DNA from: Aved-18 sp964606665
Lineage (GTDB): Bacteria; Cyanobacteriota; Vampirovibrionia; Obscuribacterales; Obscuribacteraceae
Assembly: GCA_964606665.1 (NCBI GenBank)
Contig: CAZSHS010000006.1
Location: 1 to 64,000, forward strand
DNA length: 64,000 nt
Direction of reading: 5' to 3'
Position 1 is the first letter of the stretch. Every line of letters begins with the position of its first letter. This document shows positions 55,012-63,701 of this stretch, one piece after another. The notes under the pieces are model-generated. The model did no database searches. It saw only the letters and a list, made by a program, of their open reading frames with translations, and was not told where the DNA came from. The translations under genes and the position numbers were made by a program.

Positions 55012-55490
55012 GCTACAGAGTCGGTAACGGCTTTGATATTCATCGCCTTGTGAGTGGCCGACCACTTATTTTGGGTGGAATTGAAATTGCCCACTTTAAG
55101 GGATTGGAGGGGCATTCGGATGGCGACTGCGTTGTGCACGCATTAATAGAAGCTTTGCTTGGGGCTTCTGGACTTCCTGATATAGGTTCCCTCTATCCAC
55201 CTGCAGATCCAAATATTGCTGGTATTAGTAGTTTGAAGATGCTGGATAAAGTATATGAGTTAGTGAGTAATAAAGGATGGCTAATTGAGAATGCTGATAT
55301 CTCAGTCATTTGCGAACAACCGAAATTGAAGCCTTATTATCAACAAATGCGCCAGGCACTAAGCGAACGATTGGGCTTGACTTTTGAGCAAATAAATTTC
55401 AAAGCAAGGACAGCAGAAAAACTTGGACCTATAGGTGAAGGCCAAGCGATTGCAGCAATTTGCACTGCTTTGCTCAAATCTAAAGACTAA
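55008..55490 (+). CDS. ispF: 2-C-methyl-D-erythritol 2,4-cyclodiphosphate synthase
   Basis: 160 aa. It closes the cyclodiphosphate ring in the MEP isoprenoid pathway. The start GNGFDIHRLVSGRPLILGG carries the Asp-x-His zinc site; GHSDGDCVVHALIEALLGAS and KARTAEKLGPIGEGQAIAA complete the family. The ATG overlaps the stop of the biotin carboxylase gene (ATGA), so translation is coupled. The upstream partner is unrelated in pathway. Confidence 0.96.
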   Translation: MSYRVGNGFDIHRLVSGRPLILGGIEIAHFKGLEGHSDGDCVVHALIEALLGASGLPDIGSLYPPADPNIAGISSLKMLDKVYELVSNKGWLIENADISVICEQPKLKPYYQQMRQALSERLGLTFEQINFKARTAEKLGPIGEGQAIAAICTALLKSKD

Positions 55491-55497
55491 AATCAAA

Positions 55498-56091
55498 CTA
55501 CACTTTTACTGCGGTGCAGCGAGGACAGTTGCGACCCTCGAAAGGATGTTTGCACTCGGGGCAAATATTTACTTTGATAATTGATTGAGCCCCAAGGTCT
55601 GAAGACTCTGGATTGGCGATACTTTTATTGATGCTCTGCTCAATAATTCGAGCTTCTACTTTTCGATTAAGGTGATTGAGAAGTGACACTACATCAAGCA
55701 TTGTTTGCTGAGTCTCTTCGTTTTTTGCACCGGCAGTGCTTTTCAATACGTTTAAAGCGCGTTTGCCATAGCGTTCGGCATCAACATAATTTTCAGCCAT
55801 ATATGAAACTGTAGCTAATTTCTTTAAAGCTTTACCGACGATGGGATTTTTTTCGCCAAGTACTTTGCTTTTGATATTTAGGCTTTCAAGATAATGAGCG
55901 TGAGCAAGCTCAAGTTTGCGTTGCCCGATGTAAATCCATCCCAATTGGTCCAGACAAACACAAAGTCGCTCGTCAGCATTTTCACTTTGTTTGAGTACAC
56001 CCATTGCTTCAAGCAATAACTGTTCGGCGCGTCCTAAATCGTTCGCGTCGATTGACTCTTTAATTGCTTGTTTATAGTCTTTCCATTCCAT
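55498..56091 (-). CDS. TPR protein with C-terminal zinc ribbon
   Basis: 197 aa. Residues about 1-140 are TPR helices (LGRAEQLLLEAMGVLKQSEN, LELAHAHYLESLNIKSKVLG, VDAERYGKRALNVLKSTAG). The end, ICPECKHPFEGRNCPRC, is a four-cysteine zinc ribbon. There is no signal peptide. The combination suggests an intracellular adaptor; no partner can be named. It is separated from the Xer gene upstream by a terminator. Confidence 0.78.
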   Translation of the reverse strand: MEWKDYKQAIKESIDANDLGRAEQLLLEAMGVLKQSENADERLCVCLDQLGWIYIGQRKLELAHAHYLESLNIKSKVLGEKNPIVGKALKKLATVSYMAENYVDAERYGKRALNVLKSTAGAKNEETQQTMLDVVSLLNHLNRKVEARIIEQSINKSIANPESSDLGAQSIIKVNICPECKHPFEGRNCPRCTAVKV

Positions 56092-56112
56092 AGTAAGAAT
56101 AAATGAGAAGAA

Positions 56113-56141
56113 AAAAGGCCTAGTGGTTAACTAAGCCTTTT
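56113..56141 (-). terminator. Rho-independent terminator after the Xer recombinase
   Basis: AAAAGGCCTAG (56113-56123) and CTAAGCCTTTT (56131-56141) form an 11-bp stem with one mismatch and a 7-nt loop. On the minus strand it ends in TTTTTT, 30 bp after the recombinase stop. Confidence 0.8.
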
Positions 56142-56173
56142 GTACCAGAGTTTCGCTCAATATACAACTAGTT

Positions 56174-57277
56174 TTATGCTCTTGGGTGAGTGTTCGAATA
56201 GACCTTTCTCAGTCTGTCCATGCTCACGTGAGTGTAAATCTGAGTTGTATTAATTGTGGTATGTCCAAGCAAATCTTGGACTACTCGCAGATCGGCTCCG
56301 CCTTCGAGCAAATGAGTGGCGAATGTATGTCTGAGAGTATGAGGAGTGATTGGTTTATTGATTTTCGCTTTCTTGGCGTATTTCAAAACCAATCTGTGCA
56401 CTGAACGCGAAGATAGTCTGGTTGCCTGTCGGCTCACAAATAGTGGGCTGTCTGGTACTGGACTTCTATCTTGTGCCAGTTTTGGCCAGTACTCGTGCAA
56501 GTATTTGCAAAGCCAGGCGTTAGCACTTTGATTTAAGAGAACGACACGTTCTTTGTTTCCTTTTCCTACAACGCGCATTTCCATAGCTTGCTCGCTGTAG
56601 TCTTTCACTTTGAGATTGCACAGCTCGCTCACACGCATACCGGAAGCGTAAAGCACTTCCATTAAAGCGCGGTCACGAATGCCAAGCAATGATTGATCCG
56701 GAGCCAAGAGTAAACGGACAACTTCTTCGCGATCGAGACACGAAGGCAGTTTTCTTGTCAGTTTTGGACCACGCACTAATTTAGACGGATCGTCTTCAAT
56801 CAACTGTTCTCTGCGCAGATATTTATAAAAACTGCGGATAGCAGATATTTTGCGTGCAACCGTAGGACGGCTGTACTGCTCTTGGATTTGGCGAATATAA
56901 CTTTTCAGTCCTTCCGCTTCTAACCACGAGCCTGAACCGCCTGACGCCGAGATTTCTGGTGGCGTCATGTCTACTTGAGTTTCAAGCTCAAGATCCTCTT
57001 GCAGAGAGGTCGTATCAGTTCTCGAAAACTGGGGCTCGCCACCATATTCGGTAGCTCTATCCCTAACACTTGAAACGCTTGGTATGGTACTCGGACTCGT
57101 ATTTTCAATGAGCTGTCTCAAATCGTTGAGATAAGCTCGAATAGTATGAGCCGAATAATTACGTTCTTCCTCCAGATATCCAGCAAACTGATTGAGCCAT
57201 GTTAGTGGTAACTGACTCGCTCCCTGTGGACCATTCACTTCTGACCAACTTTCTAGTGACAAAGCACTTAGTAACAC
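56174..57277 (-). CDS. Xer-type tyrosine recombinase
   Basis: 367 aa. The catalytic residues are all visible: Arg in YASGMRVSELCNLKV, Lys in GKGNKERVVLL, HTLRHTFATHLLEGG, LLGHTTINTTQIY with the final His and the Tyr nucleophile. This is the XerC/XerD pattern, used to resolve chromosome dimers at dif. The N-terminal core-binding domain carries an extra polar stretch of about 50-60 residues (about 60-115), so it is longer than the usual 300 aa. It lies 161 bp downstream of the selenocysteine tRNA on the same strand, so a mobile-element integrase is the alternative. Confidence 0.92.
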   Translation of the reverse strand: MLLSALSLESWSEVNGPQGASQLPLTWLNQFAGYLEEERNYSAHTIRAYLNDLRQLIENTSPSTIPSVSSVRDRATEYGGEPQFSRTDTTSLQEDLELETQVDMTPPEISASGGSGSWLEAEGLKSYIRQIQEQYSRPTVARKISAIRSFYKYLRREQLIEDDPSKLVRGPKLTRKLPSCLDREEVVRLLLAPDQSLLGIRDRALMEVLYASGMRVSELCNLKVKDYSEQAMEMRVVGKGNKERVVLLNQSANAWLCKYLHEYWPKLAQDRSPVPDSPLFVSRQATRLSSRSVHRLVLKYAKKAKINKPITPHTLRHTFATHLLEGGADLRVVQDLLGHTTINTTQIYTHVSMDRLRKVYSNTHPRA

Positions 57278-57438
57278 TGTAAAAACACAACAATGTATTT
57301 ATTATGGGATGTTTGAAAAGTTTGTAAAGCCCCCCCGGCACTGAATCTCGGTTGTCATGTGACACCATGAGTGATATTGCATGTAGTGATACGCCACCAC
57401 TGTATATGTGCTTTATATTGTGAAAAGTGGCAATTTTT

Positions 57439-57537
57439 TGGCGGGGATGCGTGGGAATCGAACCCACCCGGGGCAGCGTTTCTCTGCCCCACAACGGTTT
57501 TGAAGACCGCACGCCACACCAGCAACGCTCCATCCCC
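57439..57537 (-). tRNA. selC: tRNA-Sec (UCA anticodon)
   Basis: 99 nt including the encoded CCA. The anticodon loop reads CTTCAAA with UCA at 57501-57503 (complement). The features are those of selenocysteine tRNA, not of other tRNAs: a long acceptor (GGGGATG with CATCCCC, plus one more position), a 6-bp D stem (CGTTGC with GTGGCG) with a 4-nt loop TGGT, and a 7-bp variable arm (GGGGCAG with CTGCCCC). The T loop is TTCGATT, flanked by GTGGG and CCCAC. Its presence implies that UGA is read as selenocysteine in some genes of this organism; selA, selB and selD are not in the window. Confidence 0.93.
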
Positions 57538-57806
57538 GCAGGAATTATTACTAGAACCTTTAGTGATTTTGGTTAATCTCGGTTAATGTGGCTGCGCCCA
57601 TCAAATTTCAGGTGTTTGGAGACCTTCTTAAGCATTCCTTAACCTCATATATATTTATTAAGGCAAAGTTTCAATTCACATGTAATATTTTGTGAATGGG
57701 ATGAAATCGGCTCCCGTAAAGCGTTTCGACCATATTCTCGGGGCTGTAAGTGGACGCGCGGCAGCAAAATCGGCACTTTAGCTCGTTTCACATTTAAATA
57801 AGTGTG

Positions 57807-57836
57807 TTGACAATACATTATCTGAATTCATATATT
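57807..57836 (+). promoter_or_regulatory. Promoter of the rpoB-rpoC1-rpoC2 operon
   Basis: TTGACA (57807-57812, perfect -35), 18-nt spacer, TATATT (57831-57836). Transcription should start near 57843, giving a leader of about 77 nt. The ribosome site AGAGG (57909-57913) lies 6 nt before the rpoB ATG. The rest of the 380-bp gap between the tRNA and rpoB (57541-57806) is AT-rich, and I see no gene or attenuator in it; no rplL or other ribosomal gene precedes rpoB here. Confidence 0.75.
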
Positions 57837-57919
57837 AGCCAATCCTTGCCCATTTTCGTAGGCATTTAGCAATTGCTGCAGACCCAAAAACCCAAGCAGA
57901 AAAAGACCAGAGGTAACCA

Positions 57920-60900
57920 ATGGCCCTAGAGTTATCCGAGCGCGTGCGCACTTTCGGAGTTGGAGGATCGCGCATCGCGGATCTTCCTGACCTTGCAGAA
58001 ATCCAGAAAGCTTCATTTCGATGGTTCATCGAAGAAGGTCTGGCTGAGGAGCTGAAAGCGTTCAGCCCCATTCGAGACTTCACAGGAAGATTGGAGTTGT
58101 ACTTCCTCACTAATTACAACTTCGAGGACCACTCTGAGCCTAACAAGCCAAAGACCCCCGAAGAAGCTAGAGCTCTTGATGCTAGCTACACCAAGAAGTT
58201 GCGTGTGCAGATGCGTCTTGTTAATCGTGAAGTGCACGATATCAAAGAGCAGGAAATCTATGTGGGCGATATACCCATGATGACCGACCGCGGTACATTC
58301 ATTATTAATGGAGCCGAGCGCGTTATCGTTTCGCAAATTGTCAGAAGCCCAGGTATCTATTACAAACGCGAAGTTGACCAGAACGGTAAACGTACCTTCT
58401 CCGCCACCCTGATTCCAAACCGTGGCGCATGGCTCAAATTTGAAACAGACGTAAACGACGTTATCTACGTCAAAATCGACAAGAATAGAAAGCTACTTGC
58501 AACCACATTGTTGCGTGCGCTTGGCTATTCCGATTCCGAAATGGAAAACCTCTTCCGTCATCACGACTTCCTTAAGAAGACCCTTGACAAAGATACCAAC
58601 AAAACCAAAGAAGAATCCCTTATAGAGGTATACAGAAAACTTCGCCCAGGTGACCCGCCGTCGGTCGCTGGTGGACAAAGTATTTTGGAAAGCAGATTCT
58701 TTGATGACAAGCGTTATGACTTAGGTCGTGTCGGTCGCTATAAGTTGAATAAGAAACTGGCTTTGTCAGTAGCTGAAACTCAACGTACCCTCACACCAAG
58801 CGACATAGTTGCTGCGGTGGACTACTTGATCTCGCTCAACTTTGACGAAGGTCAAGTTGATGATATCGACCACCTGGGTAACCGTCGTATTAGATCGGTT
58901 GGTGAACTGCTTCAGAACCAGTTCCGCATCGGTCTTACACGTTTAGAGCGAATCGTGCGTGAGCGCATGACATTGCAAGACGCAGACACTTTGACACCTG
59001 CCAACTTGTTGAATACAAAACCACTAGTTGCTGCAATTAGAGAATTTTTCGGTTCATCACAGTTGTCTCAGTTCATGGACCAGACTAATCCTTTGGCAGA
59101 ACTAACTCACAAACGTCGTTTGTCCGCACTTGGACCTGGTGGTTTGTCGAGAGAACGTGCTGGATTTGCTGTACGAGACATTCACCCCAGTCACTACGGA
59201 CGCATTTGTCCGGTAGAAACTCCTGAAGGTCCAAACGCAGGTCTTATTGGATCGCTTGCAACACATGCTCGTGTCAACTCGTATGGTTTCATCGAAACAC
59301 CATATCGCAAAGTGTTAAACGGCTTGGTCACTGAAGATGTTCACTATCTAACTGCTGACGAAGAAGACCGATATCGCGTAGCACCTGGTGACGTTCGTGT
59401 TAATAACGACGGCACCTTCGCCACCGAACTCGTTCCTGTGCGCTATAAAGCCGAGTTTATCGAAACCGTGCCCACTCAAGTCGACTACGTAGGCGTATCG
59501 CCCATTCAGATTGTGTCAGTCGGAACCGCGCTCATACCATTCCTTGAGCACGATGACGCTAACCGAGCTTTGATGGGATCTAACATGCAACGTCAGTCAG
59601 TTCCATTGGTTCAGACTGAGCGCGCCATAGTCACAACCGGTATTGAACAACAATCGGCAAAAGACTCCGGCATGGTTGTGGTTTCAGATGTGGAAGGCAA
59701 ATGCGAATACGTAACTGCCAATCAAATACATGTAAGAACCAAAGACAAACGCCTGGTCAAATATAAGTTGGGTAAATTCCAACGCTCAAACCAAGATACT
59801 TGCTTGAACCAAAAACCAATCGTGCGCGTTAACGACGAAGTTGTGGTTGGACAAATCATTGCTGATGGTGCAGCTACTAACACTGGTGAGCTTGCTGTTG
59901 GAAGAAACCTGATGGTGGCATTTATGCCATGGGAAGGTTACAACTTTGAAGATGCTATCTTGATTTCGCAAAGATTGGTCTTTGACGAAGTGATGACTTC
60001 GATTCACATCGAAAAACTAGAAATTGACGCTCGCTCAACCAAACTCGGTCCAGAAGAAATCACTCGCGAAGTTCCAAACGTATCTGAAGAATCGCTTCGT
60101 CACCTTGATGAATACGGTATCGTCAGAGTCGGTTCGCGCGTTTATCCTGACGATATTTTGGTTGGAAAAATCACACCTAAAGGCGAATCCGAACACCCAC
60201 CAGAAGAAAAATTGCTTCGTGCAATCTTTGGTGAAAAGGCACGCGACGTAAGAGACAACTCTTTGCGTGTTCCTCATGGTGAAGGTGGACGTGTTGTTGA
60301 TGTCAAAGTCTTCGACCGCGAAAAAGGTGATGAACTCCCACCTGTAGCTAACAAAGTGGTTCGTGTTTACATCGCCCAGAAACGTAAAATTTCGGTCGGT
60401 GACAAGGTTGCAGGACGTCACGGAAACAAAGGTATTGTGGCAAGAATTCTTCCTATAGAAGATATGCCTTACTTGCCTGACGGCTCGCCTGTCGACATCG
60501 TGCTCAACCCACTTGGTGTACCTTCTCGTATGAACGTTGGTCAAACTTTCGAGACCCTACTTGGTCTTGCAGGACACTTGACTGGTCTTCGTTATGAAGT
60601 GCCGCCATTTGATGAAATGTGGAAACCAGAGGCATCAAGCCATTTGGTTCACGATGAAATCAAAGCTGGAAAAATCAAAGCTAGCGCTCCATGGGTTGGC
60701 GATGACGGCAAAATCACCATATATGATGGCAGAACCGGTGATGCTTTCCACAACCCGGTGACTGTCGGCAAAATCTACATGATGAAGCTGGTTCACTTGG
60801 TCGACGACAAGATTCACGCTCGCTCCACAGGACCTTACAGTTTGGTCACCCAGCAACCGCTTGGTGGTAAAGCTCAGTTTGGTGGTCAGCGTCTTGGAGA

Positions 60901-61852
60901 AATGGAATGCTGGGCTCTTGAAGCCTTCGGCGCTGCCTACTCCTTGCAAGAAATGCTCACAATCAAATCTGATGATGTTAATGGTCGCTCCAAAGCCTAC
61001 GAGTCAATCGTTAAGGGCGAAAATTTGAAGAAGCCCGGTATTCCCGAGTCATTCAAAGTGTTGGTGCGCGAATTGCAATCAATCGGTCTTGATGTATCGG
61101 TAGCAAAACGCTCTAAAGATGGTCAAGAACACGAAGTCGATCTCATGGCTGAAGTGGAAGAACCAAAACCTCGCGGAATCAGACGCATGTCTCAACTCGA
61201 CATGGGTGACATGTCTCAAATGATGCCTGGCATGCCTGGCATGGGTGGAGATCCTGCCGCCGCTCTTATGAACCGCAGCTTGGCTGGTATGCAGTCGGGT
61301 TCGATGGGTGCGGGCATGGCAGGTATGGGTGGTTTCCCAGGTGCTGGAGCTGGCGCGGGTGGAGGTATGCCTGGTTTGACCGGTATTACTGAAGGTCTTG
61401 CCAACACTGGTTTGCCTGGTCTGCCTACAGGCGGTCCTGGAGCCAATACTGGTGCAGGCGGAGCTGGACGCAATTTGGGTCCAGGTCGTATGCTCGAGTC
61501 GGTGGTATCAGGTCTGGTGCAAACTGGTGGTCCTGATTCACTATCTACTCCTGGGGCTGGTCTCAAAGGCTTTGGCGATGATGAAGAAGACGCAGGACTT
61601 GGCGGAATGGCTACTGGTCGCATATTCGGATCAGATGATGACGAAGATTACGAAGTGCCAATGCCAGTTAAAAAGTTTCCCAAAATGTCTGACGACATAG
61701 GTACTGAAGATGACGACTCCGAAGAGGAAGTCGCAGAAGAAGTTGCCGAAGAAGTCGAAGGCGTGGAAGCGGAATCTGAAGATGGCGAAATAGAACCGTT
61801 TGAAGAAGAGTTTGAAGTTGAAGATTTGGACGAAGAAGAAGTAGAAGAATAA
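57920..61852 (+). CDS. rpoB: RNA polymerase beta subunit with long C-terminal extension
   Basis: 1310 aa. The core (about 1-1075) is normal RpoB: ERVIVSQIVRSPGIYYKRE, the rifampicin region with SQLSQFMDQTNPLAELTHKR (wild-type, sensitive form), GRICPVETPEGPNAGLIGSL, and the catalytic-side blocks VGDKVAGRHGNKGIVARILP and GGKAQFGGQRLGEMECWALE. From residue 1076 a tail of about 235 residues follows: first Gly/Met/Pro-rich (PGMPGMGGDP, GAGMAGMGGFPGAGAGAGG), then strongly acidic to the end (EEDAGLGG, SDDDEDY, DLDEEEVEE). Typical cyanobacterial RpoB ends near 1100. The frame is continuous to rpoC1, 22 bp away, so the tail is genuinely encoded. Confidence 0.97.
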   Translation: MALELSERVRTFGVGGSRIADLPDLAEIQKASFRWFIEEGLAEELKAFSPIRDFTGRLELYFLTNYNFEDHSEPNKPKTPEEARALDASYTKKLRVQMRLVNREVHDIKEQEIYVGDIPMMTDRGTFIINGAERVIVSQIVRSPGIYYKREVDQNGKRTFSATLIPNRGAWLKFETDVNDVIYVKIDKNRKLLATTLLRALGYSDSEMENLFRHHDFLKKTLDKDTNKTKEESLIEVYRKLRPGDPPSVAGGQSILESRFFDDKRYDLGRVGRYKLNKKLALSVAETQRTLTPSDIVAAVDYLISLNFDEGQVDDIDHLGNRRIRSVGELLQNQFRIGLTRLERIVRERMTLQDADTLTPANLLNTKPLVAAIREFFGSSQLSQFMDQTNPLAELTHKRRLSALGPGGLSRERAGFAVRDIHPSHYGRICPVETPEGPNAGLIGSLATHARVNSYGFIETPYRKVLNGLVTEDVHYLTADEEDRYRVAPGDVRVNNDGTFATELVPVRYKAEFIETVPTQVDYVGVSPIQIVSVGTALIPFLEHDDANRALMGSNMQRQSVPLVQTERAIVTTGIEQQSAKDSGMVVVSDVEGKCEYVTANQIHVRTKDKRLVKYKLGKFQRSNQDTCLNQKPIVRVNDEVVVGQIIADGAATNTGELAVGRNLMVAFMPWEGYNFEDAILISQRLVFDEVMTSIHIEKLEIDARSTKLGPEEITREVPNVSEESLRHLDEYGIVRVGSRVYPDDILVGKITPKGESEHPPEEKLLRAIFGEKARDVRDNSLRVPHGEGGRVVDVKVFDREKGDELPPVANKVVRVYIAQKRKISVGDKVAGRHGNKGIVARILPIEDMPYLPDGSPVDIVLNPLGVPSRMNVGQTFETLLGLAGHLTGLRYEVPPFDEMWKPEASSHLVHDEIKAGKIKASAPWVGDDGKITIYDGRTGDAFHNPVTVGKIYMMKLVHLVDDKIHARSTGPYSLVTQQPLGGKAQFGGQRLGEMECWALEAFGAAYSLQEMLTIKSDDVNGRSKAYESIVKGENLKKPGIPESFKVLVRELQSIGLDVSVAKRSKDGQEHEVDLMAEVEEPKPRGIRRMSQLDMGDMSQMMPGMPGMGGDPAAALMNRSLAGMQSGSMGAGMAGMGGFPGAGAGAGGGMPGLTGITEGLANTGLPGLPTGGPGANTGAGGAGRNLGPGRMLESVVSGLVQTGGPDSLSTPGAGLKGFGDDEEDAGLGGMATGRIFGSDDDEDYEVPMPVKKFPKMSDDIGTEDDDSEEEVAEEVAEEVEGVEAESEDGEIEPFEEEFEVEDLDEEEVEE

Positions 61853-61874
61853 CTCCAATAAGGTATACAAAAAA

Positions 61875-63671
61875 ATGGCAACGATCGATCGTTTCGACTA
61901 CATCAAAATCGGGATTGCATCACCTGAGCGAGTCTTGAGCTGGTCTCACGGTGAAGTAACCAAACCGGAAACAATCAACTATAGAACTCTCAAACCGGAA
62001 AAAGACGGTTTATTCTGTGAACGTATTTTTGGACCTTCAAAGGACTGGGAATGCTATTGCGGCAAATATAAACGAGTTCGTCACCGTGGTATCACTTGCG
62101 AACGTTGCGGCGTTGAAGTGACAGATTCAAAAGTTCGCCGTCACCGCATGGGTCATATCGACCTTGCCGCACCGGTAACTCACATCTGGTTCCTTAAAGG
62201 AATTCCAAGTTACATTGGTCTTCTGCTCGATTTGCCATTGCGCGATCTGGAACAAGTAGTTTATTTCAACGCTTATATCGTCACAAACCCTGGCAACGTG
62301 CCAGACTTGAACAAATCGCAACTTCTTTCCGAGGAAGAATACGAGAAGCTCTTAGACGATCCCAATTTCCAGTTTGATATCGGCATTGGTGCGGAAGCAA
62401 TTAAACTTTTGCTTGGTGAACTGGCTAGACCTGTTTACGAAAGACCTGAAAACAAAGAAGATCGCGGTCGCCTTCTTGAATTGCCCGGATTGAAAGAAAT
62501 CTCAGTGCAATTGCGTGAAGAACTTTCGATGTCTGGTGGTTCGCAACAAAAGAGAGCCAAAATTATCAAGCGTTTACGCTTGACCGAAGCTCTGCTCAAT
62601 TCGCACACCGACCCTACTTGGGTTATTCTGGACAAACTCCCAGTCACCCCTCCAGATCTTCGACCAATGGTTCAGTTGGATGGTGGACGTTTTGCCACAT
62701 CGGATTTGAATGATCTCTATAGAAGAGTCATCAACAGAAACAACCGTCTTGCAAGACTCTTGGAGATGGGCGCTCCTGAAATTATCGTTCGCAACGAAAA
62801 ACGCATGCTTCAAGAAGCTGTTGATGCCTTAATCGATAACGGAAGACGCGGTCGTGTAGTCGTCGGTCCTAACAACCGTCCGCTCAAATCGCTCTCCAAC
62901 ATTATCGAAGGTAAGCAAGGACGTTTTCGTCAAAACTTACTTGGTAAGCGTGTCGACTACTCAGGTCGTTCAGTTATCGTCGTTGGCCCTTCGCTCAAAC
63001 TGCATCAGTGCGGTTTGCCTCGCGAGATGGCAATCGAGCTCTTCAAGCCATTTGTAATTAACAAATTGATTGAGCGTCAAATCGTTCAAAACATCAAATC
63101 AGCTAAGAAGCAAATCGAGAAAGGTTCTGCAGTTGTTTGGGAAATCTTGGAAGAAGTTATTCAAGGTCACCCAGTACTCTTGAACCGTGCTCCCACGCTT
63201 CACCGCTTAGGTATTCAAGCTTTCGAACCAGTACTGGTCGAAGGACGCGCCATTCAGCTTCACCCGCTTGTTTGTGCCGCCTTTAACGCCGACTTCGACG
63301 GTGACCAGATGGCTGTGCACGTACCGCTCTCGGTAGAAGCTCAGGCTGAAGCTCACATGTTGATGCTTGCATCAAACAACGTTTTATTGCCTGCTACAGG
63401 CAGACCGACAATCACACCTACTCAAGATATGGTGCTTGGTATTTATTACCTCACTATTCAAAAGCCAGGTTGGGATGATCCAAAAGTATGCAGAGGTGCA
63501 GGAATGCGCTTTGTCAATTTGGCTGATGCAAGAGCTGCATATGAAGCCGGCATACTCGATCTGCACGCCAAAATAGCAGTACGTGACGTTGATAATGTCA
63601 TGGTGGAAACAAGCCCCGGACGCATTATTTTCAACGAAGTCGTGAGACAAGCCATTTCGGTCACGAAGTAA
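61875..63671 (+). CDS. rpoC1: RNA polymerase gamma subunit (N-terminal half of beta-prime)
   Basis: 598 aa. It carries the N-terminal zinc ribbon (CYCGKYKRVRHRGITCERCG, four cysteines), the clamp, the lid region and the catalytic NADFDGD motif at residues 471-477 with three Asp for magnesium. The protein stops after the bridge to the secondary channel, where beta-prime continues in other bacteria. This split is the cyanobacterial arrangement. It is 22 bp after rpoB and 30 bp before rpoC2. Confidence 0.97.
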   Translation: MATIDRFDYIKIGIASPERVLSWSHGEVTKPETINYRTLKPEKDGLFCERIFGPSKDWECYCGKYKRVRHRGITCERCGVEVTDSKVRRHRMGHIDLAAPVTHIWFLKGIPSYIGLLLDLPLRDLEQVVYFNAYIVTNPGNVPDLNKSQLLSEEEYEKLLDDPNFQFDIGIGAEAIKLLLGELARPVYERPENKEDRGRLLELPGLKEISVQLREELSMSGGSQQKRAKIIKRLRLTEALLNSHTDPTWVILDKLPVTPPDLRPMVQLDGGRFATSDLNDLYRRVINRNNRLARLLEMGAPEIIVRNEKRMLQEAVDALIDNGRRGRVVVGPNNRPLKSLSNIIEGKQGRFRQNLLGKRVDYSGRSVIVVGPSLKLHQCGLPREMAIELFKPFVINKLIERQIVQNIKSAKKQIEKGSAVVWEILEEVIQGHPVLLNRAPTLHRLGIQAFEPVLVEGRAIQLHPLVCAAFNADFDGDQMAVHVPLSVEAQAEAHMLMLASNNVLLPATGRPTITPTQDMVLGIYYLTIQKPGWDDPKVCRGAGMRFVNLADARAAYEAGILDLHAKIAVRDVDNVMVETSPGRIIFNEVVRQAISVTK

Positions 63672-63701
63672 TTCGATCAAATCCAATCCAAAGAGGACGT
63701 C

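Noticed and set aside
57159..57533. 124-codon minus-strand frame across the tRNA and the start of the Xer gene
   Set aside because: It runs through the whole selenocysteine tRNA, which explains the sequence better.
57541..57806. Search for ribosomal-protein genes or an attenuator before rpoB
   Set aside because: No frame with rplJ/rplL-like text and no strong hairpin with a T-run; only the promoter at 57807 stands out.
60035..60544. 169-codon minus-strand frame inside rpoB
   Set aside because: It is the reverse complement of the most conserved rpoB core and has no protein-like pattern.
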